A DNA stretch of 64,000 nt from Flammulina velutipes. Taxonomy: Eukaryota; Basidiomycota; Agaricomycetes; Agaricales; Physalacriaceae. How positions within the stretch are numbered: the first letter of the stretch is position 1; each line of letters begins with the position of its first letter. A model generated the notes under the pieces. It had not been told where the DNA came from. It saw nothing but the letters and a program-made list of their open reading frames with translations, and searched no databases. The stretch is taken from contig JAALGH010000011.1 in the NCBI GenBank assembly GCA_011800155.1, forward strand, positions 2,046,001-2,110,000. The letters run 5' to 3'. Below are positions 47,679-59,452 of the stretch, one piece after another. The translations under genes and the position numbers were made by a program.

Positions 47679-48822
47679 CTACAACTTTTGAGGCCAGTCG
47701 TCGAATCCGAGGTCAACGGCTAGAATATGGATTAGGAGACGGAGAAGATACAAGGGCGGAAAGACGTACGCCATGGGGGAGTAACGAATCGCCTCTGCTT
47801 TCCTGCAGCTGCAAGCCCATCGAGCTTCTCGATGTCCTCTTTAGTGAGCTTGGCCAGACCCGAGAGTCCGCCTGTGAAGTTTGCGGTGATGCGCGATGGC
47901 GTGACAGACTTGGGAAGGGCGACGATGTTCTTGCCCAAGAGGTAACCGATGAGGACATCAACGGGAGTCAGGCCGTGCTTCTCCGCGATGGAGACCACGA
48001 CTTCGTCCTTTACCAGAGGTGATCCAGACGATCCGAGGGGAGAGTACGCCTGGGGAGTGATACCCTTGCTCCGGCAGTATTCGAGCAATTTGTGCTGGGG
48101 GTTATACACGTGAAGTTCGAGCTGGTTGACGGCGGGAACGATGGTAGCAGTGGGCAGGATCTTCTCGAGGTTGAGGACGGAGAAGTTGGATACGCCGATG
48201 CTGCGGACTTTGCCCTTCTTGACGAGAGCCTCTAATTGAGCCCAGGTGTCGGAGAGCTTCCAGGAGTGGACGATGTCGCGGGTACCGTCGGGGAGGAGGG
48301 GGATCATGGCTCCGGGAGGGTTGCCATTCGGGTTGAGGGCTATAGGCCAGTGGACGAGATACACTGGACGCATACAATGAGAAGGCGAGGAGGAATCAAT
48401 GTAGGAGGGTACGTACAATCCAGGTAGTCAGTTCCGAGGTTCGCCAGCGACTGATCAAGACACTCTTCGACGCGGTTGTGGTACGTTCCCCATACCTTGC
48501 TCGTGATCTATTTCCCCGATGAATACGCGTTCAATGGCTAGCAAAGCGCTAGACGTACGAACACCTCCGACCTCGGCACGCCAGATTGGCGGACGCCCTC
48601 GCCGACGTCTTTCTCGTTTCCGTAGCCCCAAGCGCAGTCGATATGCCTGTACCCGGCCTTCAGAGCACTCGACACGGCGGTGACAACCTCTTCGGGTTTG
48701 GATTGCCAGGTTCCTTTTATGTCGCGTCAAACACCACGCATCGCGTAGGAAAGTTAAGACTTACCAAGTCCGAGGAGGGGAATGTCGTATCCGCTGTTGA
48801 GTTTGATTGTGGGAGAGGCCAT
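47679..48822 (-). CDS. Aldo-keto reductase
   Basis: NADPH-dependent aldehyde or sugar reductase with a (beta/alpha)8 barrel. Start [20 protein letters not shown] at 48822. The catalytic tetrad is visible: Asp and Tyr in [11 protein letters not shown], Lys in [12 protein letters not shown], and His in YLVHWP. The cofactor region is [13 protein letters not shown]. The open frame that runs through runs into a stop at 47732, but a GTACGT...CTAG intron there is spliced to a last exon ending at 47679. The protein then ends [16 protein letters not shown], the usual end of the family. It is close to yeast GCY1/glycerol dehydrogenase-type enzymes; the substrate is not settled. A TATA-like CTATAAAG lies near 48857. 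Confidence 0.93.
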
Positions 48823-49331
48823 GGTTGTGGGGGAAATGGATTTCTAATCGATGAGCTTTATAGCCAGCTGATCGGTCCGCCGGTCCGCCGGTACCGGTTC
48901 AACCCACACCTCGTCGAGCTACGAAGGCCCTTCATTCAACGATCTGGCGCTTCTTATAGGGATGGGTGGATTCATAAATAACATCAATGGTACCATCCGT
49001 CGTTTACCGTGCGGTTCTCGGACATCGGCCCGGATGTGTGGCGCACATTGTGTCTTTCCACTGTGGATGTCCGTTGCTCCGACTATTTGATAAGATGTAT
49101 TCGTTTTGTCAAGCGTCCAATAGAACCACTACTGAATACCGAATAAGGCATCGCCACACCGGTATTCACCAAGTCTAGAAAACATACATCGATAGCAAAT
49201 GCTTAAATGCCAAATACTCTACTATTACAGCCATAAATCTAATCCTACATGCGCCGCTAAATACCCATTACCAAGATACTCGTCTGAAAACCACCATCAG
49301 CGTCGAGCAGCAATCAAGAATGTGCAACCAC
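48823..49331. other. Intergenic region
   Basis: Promoter of the reductase and 3' flank of the OPT gene. A GTGTGGCGCACATTG word at 49034 resembles the word in the upstream elements near A1. No gene seen. Confidence 0.5.
48857..48864 (-). promoter_or_regulatory. TATA-like box of the aldo-keto reductase gene
   Basis: CTATAAAG on the minus strand, about 35 bases before the start codon. Confidence 0.4.
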
Positions 49332-52300
49332 CTACCCAAATTTTTCCCCTTCTGCCAACTTGATCATCGGCGTCCCTAACCCTGCTTCCCCATAATCCGC
49401 ACCGACGAACGGGACAGTGTTCCCCCACCAATGTTGCAGTGATTGTCCGATCTAATGAAATCAGCGAGGGTCAGCTTGGGAAGATGAGAAACACTCACGC
49501 GACCGTTTAATGGATATTGGAGACTAGGAACGTCCGTGAGTGTGCAAGAGATCGGCCAGGGTTTTTGGACGCACCAGAAGAATATGACTATTGCGCTCAT
49601 CGCGGTGCCTGCATCGAGCGCAGCCGATAGGACATCTAGGTGTAGTTTGTTGAGCCCACAAATACATTCTTAGCGATGAAGATGTCCTCACAGTTGTACT
49701 TTGTCCACCAGCTGAAGTATCTGCGCCTGACGAAGTACTGGAACGCCAGTCCGACCAAGCTATTTCGCATATTAGAACCATTCGTTGATGGAGGAGGAGA
49801 CGCACCCCCAAGGAACATAATTTATCGCGGTCGCTGGTGGTATGAGTCCAGTTCCGCTGAAAATGACGGGGCTGGAGGAAAGTCAAGCGACAGCGCGAGG
49901 AAACGAGCGGGAGAAGTCACGTACAAGCTAAACGGGATGAGTATCAGGAAGAGAGATGTGAGTCAGGTCAACGTACTTGATATAGCGTAAAGGATTGTTC
50001 GGGTAACGCTTGTTGAGCATCCAAAGTAGGACAGGACAGACAGCGCCGATGAGGAAGAAGAAAACGAGAGCTTGGATCGCGTGTCAGATGATGGACGGAT
50101 AAAGAGCAGACAAGACGTACGACTGGAAACGCGTAAGTCAAACATATTGATGCTCATTGATAGAGAAAACTCACAAGTATGTTTGGCCTTTCGAGAACTG
50201 CAGTCCCGGCCCAATGACACCTAAGAGGGGAAAAATGAGTCTCCAGTGAACGCGTGACCTTAGAACTCCCGTACCCCACTACATGATCAAAATCAGCACG
50301 ACGAAAACCAAGAAACGAAGAAAACGCACAATAATACTAGCAGTCCCAAACACCTCCGTCCCCGGACACGTAAACCCATCCCGCTGGTCCGTCTCGCACA
50401 TCCCTTCAATATTCGTAAACATCCAACTCTGCACCCCAAGCTGTACGGTCCCCGCAATCATCGTCGCTACCACCTGTGCACAAAACATGGGCCGGGGTGG
50501 GATCTTCATGTAGTGTCCGAGTTTGAAGTCGGATGTGAAGGTGAGGGCCTGCGCCATGGTGATGTAGCCCCATGTTTTGAACATCATCATTGCGACTGGA
50601 CGGCCTGGGCGTGCGTAGCCGATTATGAGCTCTGTTATTACGCTGGGAAGGGCGACGGGTTAATGGGATTGTAGCAGGAAGGGGAGGGAAAGGCGAACTT
50701 TAAGCCGACTTGTTGATTGGTGATTGCTTGAATCATCCCGACGGGAATGACATAGATGAAGGCTTCCAATGGATGAGCATTTGTATCTCTTTCAGTGAAC
50801 GTGAACGACGCTCACCGATTAACAAAGCGACTACGAAGGCCCACACCGGCATCTCGCTGTTCATAAATCATCAGCTCTTGATATACGCTCAAGCGAAGAA
50901 AGGTCGTACGTCGGCCACAGCTCGATGCTCACAACGCCAAACGCGAACATCGTCACGAACATGGTGAAATACCACCACTCCGGTACTAGAAGATGTCGCG
51001 TCAACAGCAAATAGTCGAGGCAGAGGAGGTGCATACCTTGAGGATACTTGGCCATAAGCCTCGCATGAATATCTGGCTGCTCATGCAACGCTCGCCGAAA
51101 CTGTATCCAGATCTGTTTCCGAAAGAATATCATCGCATGTGTCAGAGTCGCTACATACCACGTCAGCCCACGGGAACAGAACATACAAAAGAAAAAACAC
51201 ACCTGTAATAGCCGCGAAGCCCAAACTAAGCGCCAAGTCAGTTATCCGGGGCCCAGCGTTACCGTGGCCGAATCACGTACCCATACGAGACAGCCATCGT
51301 CGTTCTACATTGACATACATCGGTATCAAAAGACATGCCAAGGATCTGGAGGAGAGAGAACGCACGACATGTACAAAGGGCTGTAGAGCCCATACGCACC
51401 AGCATCCACTCGTACTTCCGAAGTCAAGATGCGTGCAACATTGTATGGCTTCATCTCGTTATCGAATGATGTCCGGGCGGAAATCCTATTAGACGCGTGG
51501 ATCAGCAGAATTCTGGGGAAGCGGGGGTTGTACTACGTACGGCATATACTTGGCGTACCATGTATTGGTGAACTAGAGATATTATCAGCTCTAAGGAGGG
51601 AGTAGATGAGCTCTGGACGCACATAAAGGATGGGTGTCAAGATCCCTGATAGATAGATGATCAGTCCAGACGACGATTGATGGCACGAAGGATGAACGTA
51701 CAAAAGAACACGACAAAACCACCGAGGATGTTAGCCTGGGCCCACCCTTATGTTGGGAAATATGATGATTAGTTTCGACTCCGGAACGTCAGTCGTGGAG
51801 AATGCCTCACATGGTGTTGCTAGAGGAGATCCGATGTACCTGGGTAAGACAAGAGAATGAGAATGCTGAGCGCGAAGTGATGAGCGAGAACTAACGCAAT
51901 CTGAGCCCAATCAAACGTGATGACGGACATGCCCAGCCCGTGCACATAGCCAAAGAGCTGCGCGACGACTATGCGAATCAGTTTCTTGGACACTGGGTAG
52001 GGGTGAAACGAGATGACGGACCGGGATCGTTTGGCCATATCCATGTGACCCATGAAAAGTAGGAGAGTGCTTGGACTGATATATCCAGTTAGGCGGAGCG
52101 TAAGGAAGAGGCGAGGACGACAAACGTACATATGTACCCAGGGAAGAAATCTACACGACTTTCAGCACTGGATTTGGGCGTTGAAGGGAATGTACACTTA
52201 CACCAGACAAATGCTGCTCCAAAGGACCACGCGAAGAATCGCTGCCTGGACATCCCGCCGCGCGTCCCTATTCCGGCGTATTGCTGAGAGTGTAGAGTGT

Positions 52301-53304
52301 TGAAGAGGGCGCACACGACGAGGTTTGAGGGCCATATCATGGAGGGCGGTGAGACGAGGAACCGTTTGGCTATTCCCCCAATCGAGAATCCGATGAGCTG
52401 AGTGGACATAACGACGAACCACTGATCTGTGAATGGGATAAATAAGAATTTGGAAGAGGTAGGCCTGGGGATACGTGCAGCTGAAGTTGTATCGCTGGTT
52501 GTAGTAGACGCGTTGTACTGCGATAATATCCGTCGCGTATGCCGAGCCTGCGCCTACGGATGCCTAAGAAAAAGCCGGTTTAGTTTAGGTATGTTAAAGT
52601 GCGTGGGAGAGGGAAGCTTCTGACCATGATCTGCACAATGTTTAGACGCGAATATGGATGAGTACGGCAAGGGGACGTACCGTAATGAGCACATGTTCCT
52701 TCACGGTGAAAGGTGCTGAAAATGATATCAGCTAACGGTCTTGTGCGAGTCTCTCAAGCACGCACAAGGATTGAGGTTGACGCCACATATGATATATTTT
52801 GGTGTCCACCGTGCTGCCGCCTGACCGATAGGAAAGCTCAAGAGCTGTGCTATTATCCCGCCGACTAGAACACTTGGATATCGAAAGAAGAAGAACTGGT
52901 TCATTCCGGGTATGATGATCGCCCAGAGAATTCCGATGACCCAGACGCGGAGAGTGGATACGGGCATTTCTGGGTCGTCGGTGTTGGCTACGGCGGAGCG
53001 TACTTCGGGGTATGGAGATTCTTCGTCAAACTCGCCGTCGAAGACGTGTTCTCTGTCGATATTGGGATCGTCGAAATGGGAGCCGTATATCATAGCTGTT
53101 AGGGGCGTAAGGTTTGTGTGGGTATTGAGTGGGAAGGCGTTTGGACGTACAATCATCGAAGGACTCTCCCCGAATACTCTCGCTCTCTTCATCCTTCTCC
53201 AGCGGTGGTGGTGGCTGCATCTCAAAGATAGACTGACGGAATTGCGACGATAGAGGGCTAGCATTCTTCGCTAGGGAGTAGTGAGGCGTTCGGGGGTCGG
53301 CCAT
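49332..53304 (-). CDS. OPT-family oligopeptide transporter
   Basis: Large gene with very many short exons. Start chosen at MADPRTPHY (53304), giving an acidic cytosolic N-terminus (DDPNIDREHVFDGEFDEESP) before the first helix (TLRVWVIGILWAIIIPGMNQ). Family features include NQFFFFRYPS, FPIGQAAARWTP, NLNPCAFTVKEHVLITIMAS, FPGYIFTALSTFSWV, GLGMSVITFDWAQIAYIGSP and MKIPPRPMFCAQVVATMIAG. Near the end are INYVPWGLVGLAFQYFVRRR and VPFVGADYGEAGLGTPM. It ends EGEKFG at 49332. Proton-coupled peptide uptake at the plasma membrane is the known role; some members move metal chelates or glutathione. No break was seen, but not every one of the many joints was traced. Confidence 0.92.
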
Positions 53305-55033
53305 CCTCGTATGAAAATGCCAAAGAAACTCTGCGAATTCCTGTGTCGTGTTTAAGTACTCTATGCAAGCCGAGATAGCGTCTTTCTGTTGTATAAGCAC
53401 ATGTTGCAACCGTCAGACGTTCAGAGTTCGGAGGAACGATCAATTTCTCTTCCGATAAAGGGTTGCATATGGCGCGTGGCGAATGGGGATTAACGATGGA
53501 GCGGAAGAAGATTTGAGCCATGCGCATGTCATCGACATGGAAGGGCGATAAGAGATTCTAACGGTTCCGTGGCTCTCCTTGAGTTTTATCCAAGTTTTTT
53601 TTGGTGACATGGCATGAGCCTACAGCCCTGGCTTGTGACTTGGAGAATAGAAATCGTCAAATGACAAGCTTACGAGTTCCATCTGCTTGTGATATGGATA
53701 TCAACATAGCCGAATGGTGGTGAGAATGCTGCGGTTGAGGGGAGATGTCTCTGCAGCAATTCATTCAATTTTACGGTCGATGTAAGGTCGACGTGACGGT
53801 GAGAGGGAAGAAGTAGCCGGACCGTCGGGCCGTAACTCTGAGATAACGTGGCGTGCAGATAATCCAGGCTTGCAAGTAAAAGACGGAGAATCCGATACTC
53901 ATAGCACAGCAGCGGGCGGAAGTCTCATCGAACGAAAGGGACAGTAGTGCTACCATCACCGCCGACGAACTTTCGGACAGCCCGAGCATAAAGATGATCA
54001 TCTAGAGAAGCTCGCAGTGTTGTAGTTGTGAATCAGAGTGATGCCAGCGGGCAAACTGAGCCGTATTTACAAGCACAGCTCGGTAGTCGTCCCATGGTCT
54101 ACATACCAACGTATAATGCGTTGTATATTGACTGATACCCGCCATAGACTACAGATGTATGAGAGCGTAGTTGAGTTGAGGCGGCTGTTGTCGAGTAAAT
54201 ATAGAGCGCAAGGAAACACTTTAAGAGGATGATCAAGGAGTTCATAGAATCTATTGACTGTGTGCGAAACGCGCCAGAGAAAAATAGCCAGTTAACAGCT
54301 AACGGCTTGGGGGAGGTAACGAGGACTTTTGTGCTCTCTTATACACACCAGCCAAATGGCTGTTAGAATCACAACGAATAAAGCTGGTCGACTCTGAATC
54401 TGTCCAATTCATGTGTGGCGTATATGTGGCGCGCCATCTGATCTGGTTATGTATGGCTCTTATATTAGAGTCATACATACCGTTGGTAAAAAGAGCCTCA
54501 TACAGCCTGAGCACGACACATGCCGAGAAGCGTTGCACTTGCGTGGGAAAATATGATTTCTTCCTTTCTACCTTTGGTCAGCTCCCGGAAAGAAATCTTC
54601 CACTATTTGTTTTCATGGTTTTCTCTTCGATCTGCATGCAGTGTTGTATTGGTATCAAGTACTTACGGTAATGTATTCTCCTTGTCAATTCACCGATGAA
54701 TCGGAGTTGCTGTCTCACATCTAAGCAGTGTATCTGGCAACCAGCCCCCGCGCGGCGCTGGGGCAACGCAGAATAGCCACTGAGCAGCCACACCGTGACA
54801 GGCTATGCGGTACCATGGCGGCTTTGGCCATTATAGCTGTCCATGGAGCGGACAATGGTTATATAGGTCGCTGCGTTCGAAACCTTCCCGGGTGAGGAGT
54901 GTAGGTGCCGCCGCTAACTTTTAGATTTTATATTCATTATAATCGCTTGTAAGGCAGACAGAACGTTCCCATTCGACGTATGTTAACGTTCATATGTAGA
55001 ACCTTGCTGGACAAGGATTAATCAGCCAAGATC
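53305..55033. other. Long intergenic region
   Basis: Promoter of the OPT gene, then about 1.4 kb without a supported gene. A hydrophobic frame at 53771-54001 (-) has no motif and no splice partner. GTGTGGCGTATATGTGGCGCG at 54413-54433 holds two nearby TGTGGCG words. Confidence 0.45.
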
Positions 55034-55372
55034 ATGACTGACGCACGACCGCCCACGGATACAAAACAGCCTTCGAGTTTCTCGAAACGCAAGCCCGTCC
55101 AGCTGCGCATACGTCTTCCTGATCTACCACGTCCCAATATTGTTGCGGTACAGTCACCACTGCCGCCCCCGTATTACTCGCCCATTCAAACTCCAGCGCC
55201 AGCGTATGTTGCTAGAACTCCGAGAAACGAACGCATGGTGAATGGTAGGACGGACATCGATGAGGAGTCCTATAGACTGAACTTGTCTCCTGATATAGTG
55301 GCGTTTGGCCCTTCTACGTCTTTGAGCCAGGCGTTTTGGGATGCGGTAACACTACAGAGGAATGATTGGTGA
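55034..55372 (+). CDS. Small hypothetical Pro-rich protein
   Basis: Single-exon frame of 112 residues, starting MTDARPPTDTKQPSSFSKRK. The first 60 residues are basic and then Pro/Tyr-rich (LPPPYYSPIQTPAPAYVA). The last 45 form a more ordered segment (ESYRLNLSPDIVAFGPSTSL, ending FWDAVTLQRNDW). The ATG follows AAGATC. No known domain, signal peptide or membrane segment. Codon content and the orderly C-terminus make a real protein likely. Its neighbours give no clue to its role. Confidence 0.6.
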   Translation: MTDARPPTDTKQPSSFSKRKPVQLRIRLPDLPRPNIVAVQSPLPPPYYSPIQTPAPAYVARTPRNERMVNGRTDIDEESYRLNLSPDIVAFGPSTSLSQAFWDAVTLQRNDW

Positions 55373-56071
55373 GGATTTTGGAGACGATAGCGGTAGTAGA
55401 ATACACCTAATGTATGTATGCGGCCGTAATAGCAACTGTGGCGTTGCCAATAGAAGCTGGCCCTATTCGGCGATGATCGGATCAAATCGCGGGTGACAAT
55501 TCCGCGCCTTCGTTTTGTTTTTCATGGGCGTCTCCTTCTCTTTCCCCACCATGCCCTTCCCAACTTGCCACCCGTATCGATGGCATTTGAGCGCAACCAC
55601 AGACCAAAGGCGACGCGTATGCACGAAAATTTGAGGCATGTAGCGAGGATACGACCAGGATTTGGATAATCGTGCGTAGTGCTCTTGTCTTCAAGATACA
55701 CATGCATTGATGTCTCGTTGTCATTCAGCATGCCCCCGAGACGCCTAATGGCTATGCCTCCCTACCGAGACTACCGACTGTCCTTTGGACTCGTCATCCG
55801 ACGTGGCATTGTTATACTCCGGAAGAAAAATTGAATCCATCTTTGCCATTCCTCACCCGCGAAATGGCGATACATGCATCGACTTCCGATCCATATTCCG
55901 CACACGACGACCAGCCAACCATTTAGTTCGCTGCTTGTGTGGCGCATTGACTGCATGTGAAATTCTGCGATCGACAGGAACAAGGTCTCGGCTCGCATCA
56001 AAAGTATCGACGTTTGTGCGGCGACCGTCTTCCGTGCTTCACTTTGTCTTTCACCACCGTCGCCTTCTTCG
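55373..56071. other. Intergenic region
   Basis: Promoter and leader of the GH5 gene. A CTTGTGTGGCGCATTG word lies near 55924. No gene seen. Confidence 0.5.
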
Positions 56072-58785
56072 ATGGCCTCTCAATATCGCAGTCTACCTGT
56101 GAGCGAGGACAGAGCCCAGGACTGGAGAACCGAAGAGGATCTAATTGAACTGGTGCGTTAGTATGGACAATCATTCATTCCTTTGTTGAGCCTCGCTAGT
56201 ATCGCCAGGACGGCGGGGCACATCCTGGCCACGCATCCGCCTTTTCTATCGCACGACCGTCCGTTTCGTCCACGGCACACCTTAACCACGACGTAGACGC
56301 CTCAACTAGTTCGCCCATTCTTGCACGCCAGCTGATCACCGAACACCGTAAAGCGCGTAATAGCAGCAAGCACACAAAGTCTAAACGGCGAGGCGCTTTG
56401 GTTACTCCCGCCGTTTTCTCTAATCCTCGGAAACGCAAGATACTTATCATTGCCACCTGTGTGTTGGTCGTTGTGGCGCTTGCCGTCGCTATCCCTCTCG
56501 CCGTGCTATCCCTCAGGTCGAACGATTCGTCGCAGTCTTCGTCATCTTCATCAGATCCTTCTAAGCCCGCCGCATCGCCTATTGTCCCTTGGGATGGCTC
56601 GACGTCTGGCGTCAATGGGTCTACGGCGTGGTTTGGCAATGGGTCCGTCTTCACTTACGTGAACGAATTTGGAGGAGACTGGAAGTATGATCCCAAGGAC
56701 ACGCTCGGACCTGGCGGAAAGGCGCAGAGCTGGAGTAAGCGTATCGGCGGTGGAGATGAATGGGTCTGGGGAGAAGATGTGATACGGGGTGTCAACTTGG
56801 GGTGAGTCAAAATGCCCAGACGTGTCCTGTTGGTTGCTAATGTGACTCTAGGGGATGGCTCGGTTCGTACTTGCTGCCTTCATCATCGCTCATAAACTCA
56901 CTCTCGTCCAGTCACCGAACCGTTCATATGTCCGGGTTTATATGAAAAGTACATCAACACCTCTGGCATTCCTGTCGTTGACGAATGGACGCTTGCTTTG
57001 GCAATGGGTGACAAGCTTGCGGAGGAAATGGAGGAGCATTATGCCACCTTCATCGTATGTCCGCCTTGTTCGTGAGTCTATCACCTCCTTACCTTGTCTA
57101 GACCGAAAAGGATATCGCGGACATTGCAGGCGCCGGTCTCAACTGGGTGCGGATTCCACTTGGATTCTGGGTGCGTCTGGGTCCCTCTTCTCGTACTCTT
57201 GGGGACTGACCCGATCGCATAGGCGATCGAAACGATCAACGACGAACCGTTTCTCAAGAAGACGTCATGGACTTATTTTACGAAAGCGTGTGTTTTTCTT
57301 CTCTCTTCTCCGTCTCGTACCAGGCTCACTGTTTCCCAGCGTTTCCTGGTGTAGAAAGTACGGTATACGCATATTACTCGATCTGCATGCGCTTCCTGGG
57401 AGTCAGAATGGCTGGGTGTGTATTCTGAAGTTCATATCTTTGCGCTATTAATGCCTTAGTAGAACCATTCCGGCAAAGCTGGCACCGTGAACTTCATGAA
57501 TGGTGTGATGGGCATCGCTAACGCGCAGCGAACGCTTTCATATTTGGCCGTTCTGACGGAGCTCGTTAGCCAGGACGACTATAAGGATGTGGTCCTAATG
57601 TAAGCCTCATGCTCTAACCTTATGACTCTGTGATCACTGATAGGTTGTAGGGTTGGTATAGTCAACGAGATATTGTGGGGAACTATCGGCGAGACATCTG
57701 TCAAGTCGTTCTATCATGCGGCGTATGAGGCAATGCGTAACACCTCCGGTACAGGCGAAGGCAAAGGACCATATGTGCTCATTCACGAAGGTTTCCAGGG
57801 AACAAAAGTGTGGGAGGGGTGAGTAGTAACGCTATCGCTCCATTATCTCGTCGCTCATTCGCGTTCAGATTTCTCGAAGGGGCTGATCGATTGGCTCTTG
57901 ATCAGCATCCAGTACGTGGAAATTCTGGGTTTTTTCGCTTCTACTGAGGCGTCTGCAGTATCTTGCATTCATGAACGACCTGACGTCAACACCTGATGAG
58001 ATGGCTGTTAAGCCGTGTGACTGGGCGATTGCCACTAACGAGAGTTCTCGTGCATTTGGAGTGACGGTTGGAGGCGAGTTCTCGACGGCCATCAATAACT
58101 GTGGTTTGTGGTACGTTGTTCTATCTTATACACTCCGTCCTTTTTTGAATGTGCCTGTAGGCTGAACGGTATCGGCTCGACACCGGCTGGATATGATTGT
58201 GCGAAGTGGGATAACTGGGAGGCGTACACACCGGAGATGCTCGCAGCGATCAAGAACGTGGCGATGGCATCCATGGACGCACTTCAGAACTTCTTCTTCT
58301 GGACGTGGAAGATTGGGGACTCGACTGTGGAGGGCACCTCGTCGTCCCCGCTGTGGCATTATCAACTCGGTCGGGAGCGGGGGTGGATTCCGCGCGATCC
58401 GAGGGAGGCGGTAGGGCATTGTGCAGGGGTGTTGAATGGGCAGACGCTGAACTTTGACGGGAAGTATCCGACGAGCGCTACTGGGGGCGGGGAGGGCGTT
58501 ATCGTGCCTACGCAAGTGGAGCAGAATGTGTTTCCGCCTGTGGCGCTGGCGCCTACGTTTAGCGGGGGTGATATGGGGCGGTTACCGACGTATACTGCTA
58601 CGGGGAAGTTTGTGGGGCCTACGCCTACGCCGACAAGTGGGGGGCAGTATGTGGCGATTGCGGGGTGTGTGTATCCGGAGTGAGTGGGTTCTGTGTGTAT
58701 TTGAAGAATGTGGCTGATCCTCGTTTTTTTTAGTCCGTGGAACGCTATCAATGCGACGTTGTGGAAGGAGGGAGAGTGCACGTGA
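56072..58785 (+). CDS. GH5 glucan 1,3-beta-glucosidase, membrane-anchored
   Basis: Type II membrane glycoside hydrolase of family 5, subfamily 9 style (exo-beta-1,3-glucanase), acting on wall glucan at the cell surface. The start MASQYRSLPVSEDRAQDW is a cytosolic tail; splicing gives EDLIELYRQDGG. A single membrane helix (ILIIATCVLVVVALAVAIPL) follows after about 110 residues, then a Ser-rich stem (SSQSSSSSSDPS). The catalytic part has [63 protein letters not shown] (the NE acid/base Glu), LDQHPYLAFM, and VGGEFSTAINNC (nucleophile Glu). Near the C-terminus come FFFWTWKIGDST and WHYQLGRERGWIP. It ends at 58785. Length and layout match fungal ExgD-type enzymes. All catalytic residues are present. 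Confidence 0.94.
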
Positions 58786-59136
58786 TCTTGAGAGTGATCA
58801 TTTGGGCGCGAACGCTCGGACTCGGACATGCTTTTGGACTTTGACTATGGACATATACTTGTTGTTTAGATTTAGAGATGTAGACCTATTTACTGTAGCG
58901 TTCGATAATTGGATTGGTGGCGTGTTACATAGCGCGATATCAACTGAGATGTCCCCCTTGTTCTTAGGTGTGCGGGATGAGAGTAATAAGTTGGAATTGA
59001 CACTGAGAACGTGTGTGTGATATTGGTTTGTAAAATAACACGGAGAACCATGTGGTGCTTACGTATGAATCTTTATACGTAGGAGAGTGCAACCGTGATA
59101 TGTACGTGTTGGGATGCAAAAACAAGAACTCGATAA
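58786..59136. other. Intergenic region
   Basis: Between the GH5 stop and the tRNA 3' end. No gene or clear repeat was seen. Confidence 0.5.
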
Positions 59137-59242
59137 CGACGCCAGCAGGATTTGAACCTGCGCCCTCAAAGAGGAACAGATGGATATGGGGGTGGGAACC
59201 TTTTATTCTAATCTGTCGCCGTAACCACTTGGCTATAGCGCC
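59137..59242 (-). tRNA. tRNA-Ser(AGA) with intron
   Basis: Read on the minus strand: the acceptor arm GGCGCTA pairs with TGGCGTC (with G-T wobbles), followed by G as discriminator base, the usual identity base of tRNA-Ser. D-arm stem GCC/GGC with loop GTGGTTA. The anticodon stem ACAGA/TCTGT holds loop TTAGAA...A, anticodon AGA. A 24-nt intron (59182-59205) follows position 37, the standard place. The long variable arm CCTC-TTT-GAGG makes it class II. The T-arm is GCAGG-TTCAAAT-CCTGC. The mature length is 82 nt, normal for tRNA-Ser. Confidence 0.9.
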
Positions 59243-59452
59243 TTCTATGCTAACAATTCCCGTGCGCCACAGGTATGCTTAGGACTACACTCGGAGGCCT
59301 TTTGATAGCCTCAGCTTGTTTTTGTTTTTGTCCTCATGTGCTCTCCTGCTGTCTTTTCAAAGGCTATCCTCTACAGCCCGAGCCTAATGTACCATGAACG
59401 ACGATCAGAATCACAAGTCACATCCGTAGCTAACTACTTAGCACATATGTTG
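59243..59452. other. Short intergenic region
   Basis: Between the tRNA 5' end and the stop of the secreted paralogue. Nothing recognisable. Confidence 0.5.

Noticed and set aside
33239..53304. A secondary-metabolite gene cluster (P450, regulator, reductase, transporter)
   Set aside because: No core synthase (PKS, NRPS, terpene or similar) is present in the window, and the genes are spread over 20 kb with unrelated genes between.
53771..54001. Hydrophobic 76-residue minus-strand frame upstream of the OPT gene
   Set aside because: It looks like one membrane segment, but no neighbouring exon continues it and no family motif was found.
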